Assembly (NCBI GenBank): GCA_030386875.1 | Contig: CM059562.1 | Coordinates: forward strand, 63,362,201 to 63,426,200 | DNA from: Morinoia aosen | Lineage: Eukaryota > Arthropoda > Malacostraca > Amphipoda > Talitridae | Direction of reading: 5' to 3' | DNA: 64,000 nt | Part shown: positions 1 through 11,599 of the stretch, one piece after another | How the letters are laid out: every line of letters begins with the position of its first letter | Position numbering within the stretch: position 1 is the first letter of the stretch | Notes under the pieces: model-generated | The model's input: only the letters and a program-made list of their open reading frames with translations | The model's database searches: none | Told to the model about the DNA's origin: nothing | Position numbers and translations under genes: made by a program

Positions 1-1089
1 TGACAAGAATTGTGAAAAATCAGTCGGAAAAGATTTTGGATCTTGTAACCTTATTTTTCCACTTTCTTTCGTTTTGGTATTTGGGGGATAAAATTGCGTC
101 CTCGCTGCAATTAAGCTTAATTTCGAAACCGTTTTTGATTTGATACTTAGACATCTGTTACGTTATGCAACATTTCATTTTTGGTTTTACCGTCAGGTAA
201 CAAGTAAATGATGTTAATGAAACAATAGAATATAAATTGATATTAAATAAAAGAAGTTACCTTTCCGAACTTTCACCCATTTCTTACGTGAGCTGCGCTT
301 CATTAGGAAATTACCGATGCATGCTTACACAAAATATTACAGTCAAACAGTTCTCTTTCTGCGCTTTCGTATTCCAGTCAATATCAGCAGTAGATCAACA
401 CCTGTACCCTGTATCCTACATATGCAAAGTGCACCAAATTTTTTACCATTTATGACCGATGATCCAACTCATAAAATCAATTCATTAAAATAAAATTTTT
501 TCAAATAAAACTTAATTTTAAAAATCATTGAATTAGAAAACAATGTTTGATGAGACTTCCAACGTCAGATTAGAAGGAATTACACTTGCAAAAACAAGGT
601 TGTGAGGTGCGTGATGTGTTTAATTTTATTTTCTTTCTAATTGGATTGTGCTAAGCTGCCTGAATGTTTTATTAGGCTGCATTAATTTCAATATGATACT
701 ATTTCCTGCTCTTCTTTATCTCATGAACTGGAATTTTTTCCGTAACATTTTACCAAATAATCACTTCATTTATCTAGCAAAACGATACGTTCCATTTTAT
801 TTTTTTAAGAACTCTCCTTAGTCTGCAAACGGCTTCTGAATTCAATTTCAAAAATGAAAAGGAGGTATTCTAAAAAATTTACAAAATAAAAATTGATCAC
901 GTTTAATTACGGCAGATTGAAATACATCGTAAAAAATCAGTCACAATGTGGGAAAAAATGGGAAACGGCTTTCATAATGTATCTGTATTGTAATCAGAAT
1001 AATCAGAAGAGTATCAGAAATTAAATAAGAAGAACTCAATTCACAACGTTTTCTGGTAATAAATGTGCAGAAATTGCTTTTCTAGCTGC
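1..1089. other. No gene seen, AT-rich
   Basis: No recognisable protein, RNA gene or repeat. The longest open frame is about 72 codons, which is expected by chance at this composition. I see nothing here beyond AT-rich unique sequence. Confidence 0.6.
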
Positions 1090-1177
1090 CTGATGAAGTA
1101 CAGCTCACATGAGAAACGAAAGCACATTTCAAAAGTTTAATGAATTTCAACATTGTTTTTTATATTTTGCTTTCGTC
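1090..1177 (+). ncRNA. Hammerhead-ribozyme-like motif (probably decayed)
   Basis: Seen: a CTGATGA core box at 1090-1096 is followed 16 nt later by GAAA at 1113-1116. Directly after GAAA, CGAAAGCA (1117-1124) is perfectly complementary to TGCTTTCG (1168-1175), and that arm is followed by TC. This gives the hammerhead order of CUGAUGA, GAAA, stem III and a GUC cleavage triplet ending at 1177, with the last A of GAAA able to pair with U1176. Against it: the 16 nt between the two boxes form no stem II, the flanks do not give a good stem I, and the stem III loop is long (43 nt). Known: PLEs of many eukaryotes carry hammerhead motifs in their terminal repeats, and PLE fragments occur elsewhere in this window. 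Inference: a decayed hammerhead, or coincidence. Confidence 0.3.
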
Positions 1178-2604
1178 AATGTCTCATCCATATTATTAGT
1201 TGTCAGATTCTTTAAATAGAACAGTGAATGTTACATAATATTATTTACTGCTTAATTCTAAACTCAGAAATTGTTTGAGAACTGCATCGGCAAAGAAATT
1301 ATATCTGCTAACGCGATATTGTATCGCTAATAAAGGTCATTATTTTACCATTTGATTTATACCAAATAATAACCGAATGCGCACTATTCATTAAACGAAT
1401 GTTTGATAAGTTGTCTTAAAACATCAGCCACGTGCGATCAATTTTTTCATTTCACCCTCAAAAATGTCATTTGAATAATAGCTTCAAGCGTGTGTATTCA
1501 TAATGCTTGCATGATGCTTGAAAAATTTCCATTCAGTACTCTTCTCAGTTGTCATAGTCATTAGAATCTCTCTCCTATTACTTCCTGTGAACAACTGCGT
1601 ATATCCCGATATACTATTGATGAACATGTACAAAGTTCAACTACAGGTTCTTCTCGAATTACTTCGTTCAATATCAATAAATAAATCTACTTTGACATGT
1701 ATAGAGTGTAATTGGGTCACTAATAATCAGAATGAAAGTATTTATGCTACTTCGTGTTGGCACGAGCCCTATTGTGTTTATCCTCTTCCGTTGAGCATTG
1801 AAATAATCGCGAGTCTAGCGACGAGCTGCACGCGTGCCATACCACCACACATTCCCAATAAATTCGACTGATAATGTCAGCCTCTGTATAATTTAAAATC
1901 ATTTATGACGAGTTTGATTCGCTTCAGTTAATTATGCTCCAGGAACAGGTTTATCTATTATCAAATAATTGGCGATATGGACTCTTTCTGCATGCCGCCA
2001 ACGGTGCTGGCGAGGCGGAGTTTTTGCTGCAGCATCAGAAATGGCACGTCAGGGCCGGCAGACCAGAGGCAAGTACGGACCCCCAGTGTTTGACAGCCCG
2101 GCTCATTGAATCCAAATGATCAAACGGATGTCGAAGCTCGTTAACGATAAATTGGTGCTCAGGATAATGTTTCCTACGCAGGGAATGGAACCGAGATTAT
2201 AACGGTTACAGATGTCTCTCCGATGATGCAGATGTCATTGCCCTCCGTGAGAAGTGCAAAGCTTAATCATGATGAAAATGAAAAGCTCCGTGAGTAAAAA
2301 TGCTCATTAAAGCTCATTTTATTTAAAAAGCTCATGGGAGTAAAAAATCACACTTTTTGTTAACAAAACTACTAGCGTTAGGTTAAAAGTATTATAATCG
2401 GATACATACTGACTTCAAATCTACGTTTATATCTTCAAATTCAAATACGTATTTTGTGCGATTTGAACTCATGAAGTGAACTTTTCGCATAAGTACAAAC
2501 GCCGTTCAACTCTCCATAGAGGGAAGCGTCTGGCTGGATAAAGTCACTAGAAATATTCAAAAGGAGCTTGGATCATTTCTTATTCAAAGCCGGGAGAGCT
2601 GCAA
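1178..2604. other. No gene seen
   Basis: A 117-codon open frame at 1518-1871 (TTG start) has no recognisable domain and is within chance length. The stretch at about 1990-2120 is more GC-rich than its surroundings and holds a 61-codon frame, also unrecognised. Confidence 0.55.
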
Positions 2605-2674
2605 ACTGTCGAACGTGCAAAGAACGCTTCTTCCACAGCACGACGTTTCGAGTGGAGCTTGTATACTCAAGCAG
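2605..2674 (-). ncRNA. Weak hammerhead-like / PLE-terminus-like segment
   Basis: Read on the minus strand, a CTGCTTGA box (one substitution and one insertion from CTGATGA) is followed by GAGT, an 11-nt loop, ACTC and then GAAACGTCGTGC. ACGT just after GAA can pair with a downstream ACGT followed by U, and CGTGC is complementary to GCACG nearby, so alternative stem III pairings exist. This is the general order of a hammerhead as found in PLE termini, but the core box is imperfect and stem I is not evident. It could be chance or a decayed PLE end. Confidence 0.18.
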
Positions 2675-4863
2675 TCTTTTTGAAAGGTAGGATATCTGCT
2701 GTTCTCACATCAATCTTCACAGGTACGTTGTCATTTTGAAGTTTTATGAACATAGCTTCTGAATTTTAAAGTTACCTTCTCCTCTGGCTTTCCATCTCTA
2801 GAGGAAATCGTGACAGTCCTCATTGGAAGAGCCATGAATTTTGTGGTGATGGCCAATAAAAACTCAGCATTAAACTTTGATCAGCTGCCCGCCGCACATC
2901 AGCGGTTCCGTTAGGCTCGTGCGGGCACGGGAAAGCGATGGATTTTCCCTAAGAAATTAAGGAACACTGCTTCCTATGTGAGGACGAAGAACTTTCCCCC
3001 CTTAAGTGTTTTTTTAGATGCTTTTACTTGTAGTAAGCGGTAGCGAAGAAATTAATCATCTGGCCAACGCTCGTATAGGGACAAAACGGACAAAACTGAG
3101 AAACTGAAATTGACGGCCTGTTTTATCGAAAATTCTTCCAAACTTCGTTTTGAGATTTTTTCACAGGAGCTTCAAGATATAATTTGATTCTAAACACTCA
3201 AAAGGTGATTGCAAAGTGCGTAACTTTAGTGAGGACGGCCAACCATTATTTTAGACAACAGTCGGTTTTATATAGCAATACATTCAGCGACATATGTATG
3301 ACGGACTGATGAAGCTCATCAGTTGTATCTTCTGTGCTGGATTTAAAAGAACAAATAGTTGAGTATCTTGAAGGCAGTTTGTTTAGAAGGACAAAAATTG
3401 AAAGACTTAAATTTTATCTTATTCTCTCAAACGTTATTGCTTTATGTTGGAAGCAGAGTGCAGTTTTTTCAAACATTCGGTTCATATAGCTTCCACTTCT
3501 TCGTGCGCAAACTCAAAATAGTATTTTTCTGCTTTTTATACGATATCCAAACTCATAAATACATTTCAGTTAAGCTCAACATTCCCCTCAGTTTGCAAGG
3601 CTCTGCTGGCGCCTTCTTACGACAAACCTTTGCATAAATATTTTTCGAACTTCGCATTGCGTCGAAACAATCATTCTGGTTATTTGAAGAATGTATTGAA
3701 GGACATTGATTCTTTCGATGCAATTTCTCATTGCATTATTCAAGTAACCAGACACTGTGTCGAACAATCGGCTTCTAACTAAAGATATTTGCTGTGTTCG
3801 AAAAAATGCCGAATCATCGAAAACTATTATTTACATCTCAGTCAAAAGAATTAGAATACTTCCAAGGGCGTTCATTGCAGGGATTTTTTAGTTTTGTCTC
3901 GGATTAATAATTTTTGAACTGATTTTCAGATATGTTTATGATTTTATTAATTGCTTCTTAAAAATGAAACGATTATAGTGTAGCCAGCTGTAAAAATCAA
4001 ATCGTGATATCCAAGTTAATGCTTGCAAGAGATGTTGTTTTGATGCGTTGAGGAAATTGCATCGACGAGATTTTTAGAACTCGCATAATTTAGCGTTACT
4101 GAATTCAAGTTCTCAATTAAACTTTTCCACAACAAATTTATTTCAGGCTTCCATTTACCTTTTAAATTAAACTGCCAATACAGTTAAGCAAAGTTTTGTC
4201 GTGAAAGTTTCCCATCACGAAAACGCTGTCAATGGGAGTTTTCTTTTTTCTGTTATGAATAGAATGAGAATTATTTGTAACCAAAAAATGTTCCTTACAC
4301 GAGCAAGGTGTTCATGATAGAGCGCAGTAATTCCTATGACCAACACCCGAATGACAAAGCTTTTATACCATGCAGAACGACGAAAAAGCTTTCATGGGAA
4401 TACAACTGCCAAGTTTGTTTAAAGTTCATATTCAATTATCATTCAGATATCTGTTTCACTGAAAATTTTTGCTTGGTTGAACAAGTGAAATAGATTCATC
4501 GGAAAATTAGAGCTCATTGCTAATGGCCACTTACATGCACCTGCATCGCTATTTGCATGGCAATTCAGTAACCCAAAATTATACGTTTATCTATATTTCT
4601 TAAATTCAACGTTAAAGGAGAATTTAAAAATAAATTTGTATTGTTTTCTCGAAGTTCATTGACTACAGAATAAGAAAAGCTAATTTTCACCTGTCGACCT
4701 CAGATGTCGACCGCTGAAGCTTTGAGTTGTAATCTACTGCATGTAAATGCGTGAAAATTAATTTAAAGTTAACTGACAGAAGTGCGCAGCCAATGCTGGC
4801 TCTCGCTCAACTCCAAAGAATACATTATTCTAAATGCGAGGAAAAATATCATCCAATTGAACT
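2675..4863. other. No gene seen
   Basis: No recognisable coding sequence or repeat. A 17-bp hairpin (CTGATGA, AGC, TCATCAG) sits at about 3306-3322 but has no hammerhead partner box. Nothing else stands out. Confidence 0.55.
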
Positions 4864-5175
4864 GTGTATAAATTTGTTTTTTCGGTCATCGCTTTGTTCG
4901 ACCCGACCAAAGAGGGACAGATTTCCGGTGGGCAAAAAACTCTCGTTATCCGGAAACATGCTCTTCCAATCAAGGGTGCCATGTACTCATCGAGTATTCG
5001 TGTTCCGTTCTTTCTGCCGGGGATGTTTCATTCGGCGGTTTTTGATCTGGAAACTAAAATAAACGCTGTTGTACAAGCGCACAAGTTGAGCTGGACTGTA
5101 GGAGATGATGAAGAGGAATCAGTGAAAGCGGTTGTAAACGTCATTAAGCTGAACTTATCCAAAATAGAAAACTAA
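4864..5175 (+). CDS. Unrecognised coding-like open frame
   Basis: A 103-codon open frame running from GTG at 4864 to TAA at 5173-5175; the first in-frame ATG is at 4981. Base composition is close to half G+C, richer than the flanks. The residues look protein-like: a mixed N-terminal half with SGGQKT and SIRVPFFLPG stretches, then an acidic run (GDDEEES) and a lysine/asparagine-rich end. I do not recognise the family. SGGQ resembles the ABC-ATPase signature and the RVP stretch resembles part of some sulfatases, but no other motif of either family is present, so I treat both as coincidence. A pyrimidine-rich run ending in AG at about 4912-4920 could be a splice acceptor, making this a terminal exon. 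Chance is still possible. Confidence 0.25.
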   Translation: MYKFVFSVIALFDPTKEGQISGGQKTLVIRKHALPIKGAMYSSSIRVPFFLPGMFHSAVFDLETKINAVVQAHKLSWTVGDDEEESVKAVVNVIKLNLSKIEN

Positions 5176-7362
5176 TCAAAGGGATTTATTCTGTTGTACA
5201 ACGTAAACATATGGCTGACTAATTGGATAACACAAAAGGTGTTAAAAACCTTACTCTTACCATAGTTCAACGCGAATGACGCTTCCCTAAGTTAGCGTTC
5301 AATTTCGAAACCAATCTAGAAATCATCAGTATGGTTTTGACAAATAAAATTACATTTCTGATGTACCATGCAGAGAGAACACGGTACGAGGGAGACAAGT
5401 GCATTATATACCCCTAAGTGCTTATCGCAAATGCGCGCGTCAAGTACCGTTGTGTGAGATTAACATATTCGCGGCGCACCTCTTAAAGTCGTAATACATC
5501 ATGAGCTGCGGTGTTGTTGCAATCGAAGGCAGTCTCAGGAGACATGAGAATGCTCTCTGGGGCATTTAGTCAAGCATGAGAAACGTCTTGCCTCTCGATC
5601 GATTCATCAAACCAGCGGATCTCGCAGTGGGTGGCGGAGAGACCAGTTGTGGATGGCACGCCAGCTGGCATGGCTTACTTCGCTGCGCTGCAAGGTTTCC
5701 TCGCGTGACTTGAATATGTAAGTGACCAAAACCTGCATCTTAGATTTCGTGAGAAATGATGTTGATTTTTCGTCCGTGAAAACCTTTGGCTTGGGATACT
5801 GATAACAGTAAACATATGTGACGGCGCTGGTGTCTCTATTATTTGGTGTGTTTTCGAATAAAATATTTTATCTTCAATAGATTAAATTCACTGAGCTTTG
5901 TTTCAAAGTAGAATTTGGAGAGTATATTTACTTGATTGCCCAAGGTGTTTGAACTGTTTGATCAATTTTTTGAAAAGAACCTTTTGTAAATAGTGTTCAG
6001 CTGTCTGTTGTGTCCACTTCCTCTCTTGATTACCTTTTGAAGCACCATGAATAATGTAAAATGTACTTTGTATGTTAAAATAGTCGTTTTTTTCTTTTTC
6101 TTTTTGTATTTCACAAAGTCATACGGTACCGAAAAACTTTCGAAATAAAATCCATTTTTTAGTTAATAACAAAATTATTATTTAAACTGCACGAGGAGTA
6201 ACCTTATTGATGAATAATATTCCCAGCCTAGAAACAAGCTGCAGAATATCCCTTCAGAATTGAATTTCTTGTCACTGATGTATTGCGTGCCTATAAACTG
6301 AGCGTGAATGAATTCCTTCATTAAAATCTACGTATTAATAATCGAAGAGTTTGCCTCATTATTGGTGTATCATTTACTTCAATGATGAGTTGGTGAGAAT
6401 AGAATCTATTTGGTGCGAACGAAAATTATTTTTCAAATACGTAACAAACTCTTTTCATTCTGTCTATATAAGTTCCGGCCGTGCTAATCTAAAACTGATT
6501 GAGCAATGAAAAAGGGATTTCCTCAAAACAACATTTCGGAGGATCCATTATGTTCACTTTTATGAATCTTGAGCATAAATTTTCTGTGGGAAATACTTCT
6601 TCAGTAAATCATATTTCGTTCATTCTTGTTTATGATAACACCAAGAGTTTTTGAGCTTGATGTAAATTTACTCCGCCTTCTCATCTGGGAAGCTGTATCA
6701 CAACTTTCCTTCTACATTTATCCCCAATTTTTCTTACCATTGTCCAAGAATGTAATTTCGCAAATAGCATTCACAGCTGGATAAAGTTTTCTTCCCTTCA
6801 CAAGTCTGGTTCTTTTCCACCATTTCGATGCGAGAATGCTCCTCTTTCGTTTTCTTAATGCGAGAATTATGCGCTTTTATGACAATGGCATCCAATTCTT
6901 ACGATGCCAATCCTGATACGTTCAGACACTCAGACTGCTTGGCTAAATCTTGTTGTGCTCTGACCGAGTTCGCGTTTTCTGATATTGAGCCATGCAGCAC
7001 AAGTCACTGTCTGAAAGCATTGGGCAATTTACAATCGTTACTGACTATTACACGTTTTCGTAAAGGATCTTGGGAAGTTTACGGTATAATTGCTCATAAC
7101 TGTAGAAATCAGAAAAACAGAAAACTCCAACTTCTTTCGTAACTCTGTGCTCCCTTTTTATCTACTATCCTTCATCAGCCGTATTGCACGATACGGTGAA
7201 GAGACTCCAACTGACCATGTTGAATTAAGATATGAAAAAGCAACAGTAACTGATCACATTTTTATTCAAGAAACGCTTGCATTGCCAACACGTGGTTCAA
7301 GTTAATTTCCTGGTCTTCATTTTGCTGAAGCAGTCGAGATGCAGCGTGACGAATCAAAGGCG
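5176..7362. other. No gene seen; one weak promoter/exon-like spot
   Basis: A TATATA hexamer at about 5405 lies upstream of a CpG-richer stretch (about 5430-5720). That stretch holds a 45-codon ATG frame at 5576-5713, followed by a donor-like GTAAGT at 5718. No product is recognisable. The rest, including a 104-codon frame at 6828-7142, looks random. Confidence 0.45.
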
Positions 7363-7423
7363 ATTAGTAAGAGTCATTAGTAACCAACATTAGTAGAGTC
7401 ATTAGTAAGAGTCATTAGTAACC
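7363..7423. repeat. 38-bp tandem duplication (about 1.6 copies)
   Basis: A 23-bp segment beginning ATTAGTAAGAGTC at 7363-7385 is repeated exactly at 7401-7423, a period of 38 bp. Within it the shorter word GTCATTAGTAA recurs. This is a recent local duplication by its identity. Confidence 0.85.
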
Positions 7424-7653
7424 TACCGTTACCCTGAAAAAATTTTCAACAAAAATTCTTAAAAACGTAAAAATTGAGTATTTTGAATAATGAGAATGTA
7501 AGAATTTCAGGAGCAAGTCGCAAAATCCATTTAACAGATTTAATACAGTCGTCCATCATCGGCAATGCATCAAATGAACTTCTTCATAACAATGTTGCTT
7601 GCTTGAAGTACAAATTCCTATAATTTCTTTTCCAGTGGAAGATCACCGACTTA

Positions 7654-7681
7654 TAGGCATCGACGTAAGCGTCGATGCCTA
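7654..7681. repeat. Perfect 12-bp-arm hairpin
   Basis: TAGGCATCGACG, a TAAG loop, and the exact complement CGTCGATGCCTA. It is followed by an A-run and by two closely spaced copies of AAATACGGAGAC (about 7690 and 7704). Too short for a microRNA precursor; function unknown. Confidence 0.8.
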
Positions 7682-8432
7682 AAAAAATAAAATACGGAGA
7701 CCAAAATACGGAGACATAAGAAAACTGCTGTGCTTTGACTTACACCGTCCAAGGAGACCAAGAGCATCATTCCTATTTAATAAGTAGTTTTTAGTAATTG
7801 AAAAGGATCATATCCGTAGCTTACAGTGTATACTGAAGAATGAATGCCTTTCGCTGACAGCGATGTGATGCTTCGAGGCAATGAGAATTTTCAACAGCAG
7901 ATCCGTGGACAAACTTTTACTTGAATGAGACCGCAGGCTGATATATTCTTCAAAATATCCTAATCATGTCTATGTAATACAGATTATTATTTTGACAACG
8001 ACAATAGCGTGGCCTTCTTGTGTTCCTATTCGGCAAATAATGTCCAAAACCGTCGTCGGCGAGTAGAGTAAAGGTTGGTCCAAGATAAGCGATTCCTTTT
8101 CCCATAAGTATTTTGTCATCATAGAATGAATTTTTTACCCTCTAAATTTATCACCAATGTAACACTATAATATTTGCGATTTCTTCGCAATACACTCATA
8201 GTTAAGCATACAATCATATATCTTAGGTAGTGCCATGAACAGATTACGTCTATAATCATTGTATTAAACACGTCTGAAATATCGAGCCCGCTTCTCTGAG
8301 AGTACACTGTTAATTTCATGTGATGCTCAAATGTTCATTTTACTGCAAACGCGCGGTAGCAGGAGAGGAGAGTGATTCTTAATTATAGTGTGCCTCGGTT
8401 CATTATTAGGCAACTAGGCTTCCACGTGTACG
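7682..8432. other. No gene seen
   Basis: Unique AT-rich sequence. A 66-codon minus-strand frame (8119-8319) has no recognisable features. Confidence 0.55.
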
Positions 8433-9066
8433 GTGAGTGTGGCACGTGTTTTTGAGAGTTTGAGTTTGCCGCGAGATGTGTCTGGGAGTGTTGAAAATAT
8501 TTCCACAGAAGAAAGATTTTCATACTTGAATGATCTGTATCACAATATTATTTCAAATATGAAGAGAATAAATCCTGTATCATCACTTGTTCATAATTAT
8601 TTTTCACCAAGCTTGTCAGGAATCAAAAAATGTCAAGGTATAGTTTCTTGGTTTAATGTACATTAACGCAATCTCTGTCTGAAAGTTCACTACCAGTTCG
8701 CACTGAGAGAGCTGTTTTTAGTGACATCTTGTCTGAGTGTTGAAGCAAGCAGTAGGTAGACATTTTTACTTTTTTATTGGCTGTTAATATCAGCGTACTT
8801 TTGGATAAATAGTAATATTATTTACTCATATAAGTGCTTACTTAAAATAGCGAAAATATCATTTTCATTTGAACTTTTTAATATTAACACATATTTCCTC
8901 AATAATTCTTGTTGTCATATGATCATTTTAGTAACATGAAGCGAAAAAAGGCCCGAAAAACCCAGAGATAAAAGTGGCGGAAGCTACTAGGAAGAAAACT
9001 GTTTATGGATGGGAGTATAAACCACTTCATATTAAGAGTGATGAGGCAACCGAGGCAAAGAAATTG
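8433..9066 (+). other. Exon-like fragments, unrecognised
   Basis: Two pieces look coding-like. At 8433-8666 a 77-codon plus-strand frame (from GTG, within an ACG/GTGAGT context) is Ser/Asn-rich and contains ERFSYLNDLYHNIISNMKR; a GT follows CAAG at about 8637. At 8935-9066 a second plus-strand frame contains EIKVAEATRKKTVYGWEY and runs to TAA at 9067-9069, where AAATT/GTAAGG could be a splice donor. A TTTTAG acceptor-like site precedes it at 8931, but using that site puts TAA in the first codon of this frame. I do not recognise either piece; they may be decayed exons of a transposon gene or chance. Confidence 0.2.
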
Positions 9067-9069
9067 TAA

Positions 9070-10743
9070 GGCACACCACGTGTTTTACATTAAAATATAT
9101 CTGCAAGCTTTCCTCGAGTATCGCTCATTGATAAAAATATCCTCACATTTGCTCATTTCCATTTCCCTGTGACGAAGCATTTTCACTGAATAGTTGGTTA
9201 GTACGCGAAAAAAGTGAAAGTATTTACAAATAGGTGCTATTATCATAAGTTAATATTTTGATAAATTTAGATGGTGTGACGCGTTAATTAAGTTTGCAAG
9301 TTTGCATATATATATTTAAAGCAAATTGTGTGAAAGATGATCAGCCAAAATAATCGAACTGCTGGCTGACTGAATCTCTTCCTAGCAAGAGAAGTAATGA
9401 AATTGCATGGCATCTGTATATTTTACGCCAATCATTTCTTGTGAAATTCGGTGAAATTTGTAGAAGAAGCATCGATTCAAAACACTCATTCGAACCGTAT
9501 ATTTATGCCAGATATGTCTCTGGCAGTTCAATTTAGGAAATTTAAGGCCATAACAGTACTATTGTTTTACGTTTCTGAAGATATGTAGGTTATTTTAACA
9601 TTTTTTGAGAGCCACAGACAATATAAACATATTATCAATACTGGAGTCAAGATAGCGAAAAATTTAGAATAACAAGTTATAAGTTTCATTCACCCCGGCC
9701 ACGTAAACTTGTTACCATTCTACCACGCCTCCATTCGTTTCATTTCAGGTAACTTTTTTTGCTCCAGAAAAATGAAGTAATCACATAAACTGTGTCACAT
9801 TTCACAGTTAAGGTTGTGTCAATTTTTTGTGAGGAAATATCATGTATTTACACAATTTTTTTGTTGCCTATGTGATTTAAAAAAATTCATGATATAATAT
9901 TGATTTTTATTTCATCACACTAATTTAATGGTTCTCTAGAGCAACTTTCTTGCTTGCAATCACAAATGGAGAAAATTTAAGCGATTTGGGACTTTTCAAG
10001 AACAGCGAGGTGACGTTCGTCTCGAGCAATTGCGATTCATTTATTTACAACTAATTTAAAAAATGGTGTTAGTGCACGTACGTGTCCTAAAAGCCAAGCG
10101 CTTATGAACTTCTGGGCATGTTCGTGTTTAAAACTCTTGGGCTTATGCTAACCCCAGAAATTTAATTCTGCGTTAGAGTTCGTTCATTTTAGCTAAATCC
10201 CATGCTCACATGTCTAACTGTTCAATTTCAACGATGAAAATTCTTCGCACTGTTATCTTTTTTAGTTATCCAATACCCTGAAGTTCCTGCTCATTCAAAT
10301 ATAATTGATTGCATAATTGTTTATGTTTGAGTTGGAAATGATAGAGCAAGAGTAAGTCTGAACTCTCATTGCACTTTTTAGTTGAGTTCATCTTTATATC
10401 TCCTAGTAATAGCTACAATACGTTCTCGCACTCACGTAAAATTACTTTTTCTTTTTCATGCAATTTTGTCGATGCTGGCAAACACGATGACTGAAATTGG
10501 ATTATAGACTGGAACAAAACACGTCAGTTGTCATTTCTTATTCGATTCCGTAAGTGACGTTGCCATCCAGATGCTGCATGTTGCGCTTAGATGAGCGTAT
10601 CATTTCAAAAATCCATGAAATGAATATTTTTCTGAGCGCATTGCTGTCTTCGTAATCCGTCGCACTCTGGACAAAAACAATTTTTTTGTACTGGACTGCG
10701 CACGCTCGAGCTGGAATTTTTACCCAGCACTCGAGAGAGAAGA
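9070..10743. other. No gene seen
   Basis: AT-rich unique sequence without recognisable genes. A 69-codon minus-strand frame (10538-10747) abuts the open frame that leaves the neighbouring minisatellite but has no recognisable domain. Confidence 0.55.
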
Positions 10744-10987
10744 TCAAAACAACCCTTTTGGCAAAGGTAGTGCATTGTCTAGCTTCAAAATATCAATGTT
10801 TCTTTTCGTCGGGTGTGTTTCTTCAGTGTGGTCCGTAGGGGACGTGGAACATGGCAGGATGAGTGGCACACGCCGTGATGTGACACGGGCGGCGCTTGTG
10901 CGCCTTACGCCTCCACGCCAACGTTTGTTCAACGTCAAACTCTGAGACATCTTCTGCTCGTGGCGCTGGCCTTCTTTTTTTAGTGCA

Positions 10988-11599
10988 GGAATTTCCATGT
11001 ATTTTTGTTCTGCGGCATACTCGTGAATTTTCATGGATTTCTGTACCGCGACACGCACAGAAATTTTCATGGATTTCTGTCCAGCGACACGCACAGGAAT
11101 TTTCATGGATTTCTGTCCAGCGACACGCACAGGAATTTTCATGGATTTCTGTACCGCGACCCGCACAGGAATTTTCATGGATTTCTGTCCAGCGGCACGC
11201 ACAGGAATTTTCGTGGATTTCTGTACCCCGACATGCACTGGAATTTCCATGTATTTCTGTACCGCGACATGCACAGGAATTTTCATGGATTTCTGTCCAG
11301 CGACACGCACAAGAATTTCCATGGATTTCTGTCCAGCGACACGCACAGGAATTTTCATGGATTTCTGTACCGCGACCCGCACAGGAATTTTCATGGATTT
11401 CTGTCCAGCGGCACGCACAGGAATTTTCGTGGATTTCTGTACCCCGACATGCACTGGAATTTCCATGTATTTCTGTACCGCGACATGCACAGGAATTTTC
11501 ATGGATTTTTGTCCTGCGACACGCACAGGAATTTTCATGGATTTCTGTCCAGCGACACGCATAGGAATTTTCGTGCACCGTTTCTATCCTGCGACCTGT
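10988..11599. repeat. 36-bp minisatellite, 17 units, with 216-bp higher-order repeat
   Basis: Units start every 36 bp from 10988 to 11564. The unit reads roughly GGAATTTTCATGGATTTCTG followed by a CCAGCGACACGCACA-type tail. Variant units (for example those with ACCGCGACCCGCACA, or ACCCCGACATGCACT) recur exactly six units apart, so 11096-11311 and 11312-11527 are two copies of a 216-bp higher-order unit. Because 36 is a multiple of three and the unit lacks stops in most frames, at least five frames stay open for about 200-270 codons. On the minus strand one frame gives a 12-residue repeat (RVAGQKSMKIPV) from an ATG at 11562 and continues through about 90 unique codons to a stop at 10744; another minus frame gives CACRWTEIHENS. 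No known repeat protein family fits, and several open frames at once argue for a non-coding minisatellite. Flanking DNA at 10840-10980 is CpG-rich. Confidence 0.95.

Noticed and set aside
4900-5000. SGGQ and RVPFFLPG words suggesting an ABC ATPase or sulfatase
   Set aside because: No Walker motifs, sulfatase metal-site residues or other family landmarks occur in the frame.
7150-7235. Minus-strand CTGATGA preceded by a perfect CCGTAT/ATACGG stem, as a type III hammerhead
   Set aside because: The nearest GAAA is over 30 nt away without a stem II, and the cleavage triplet lacks the required U.
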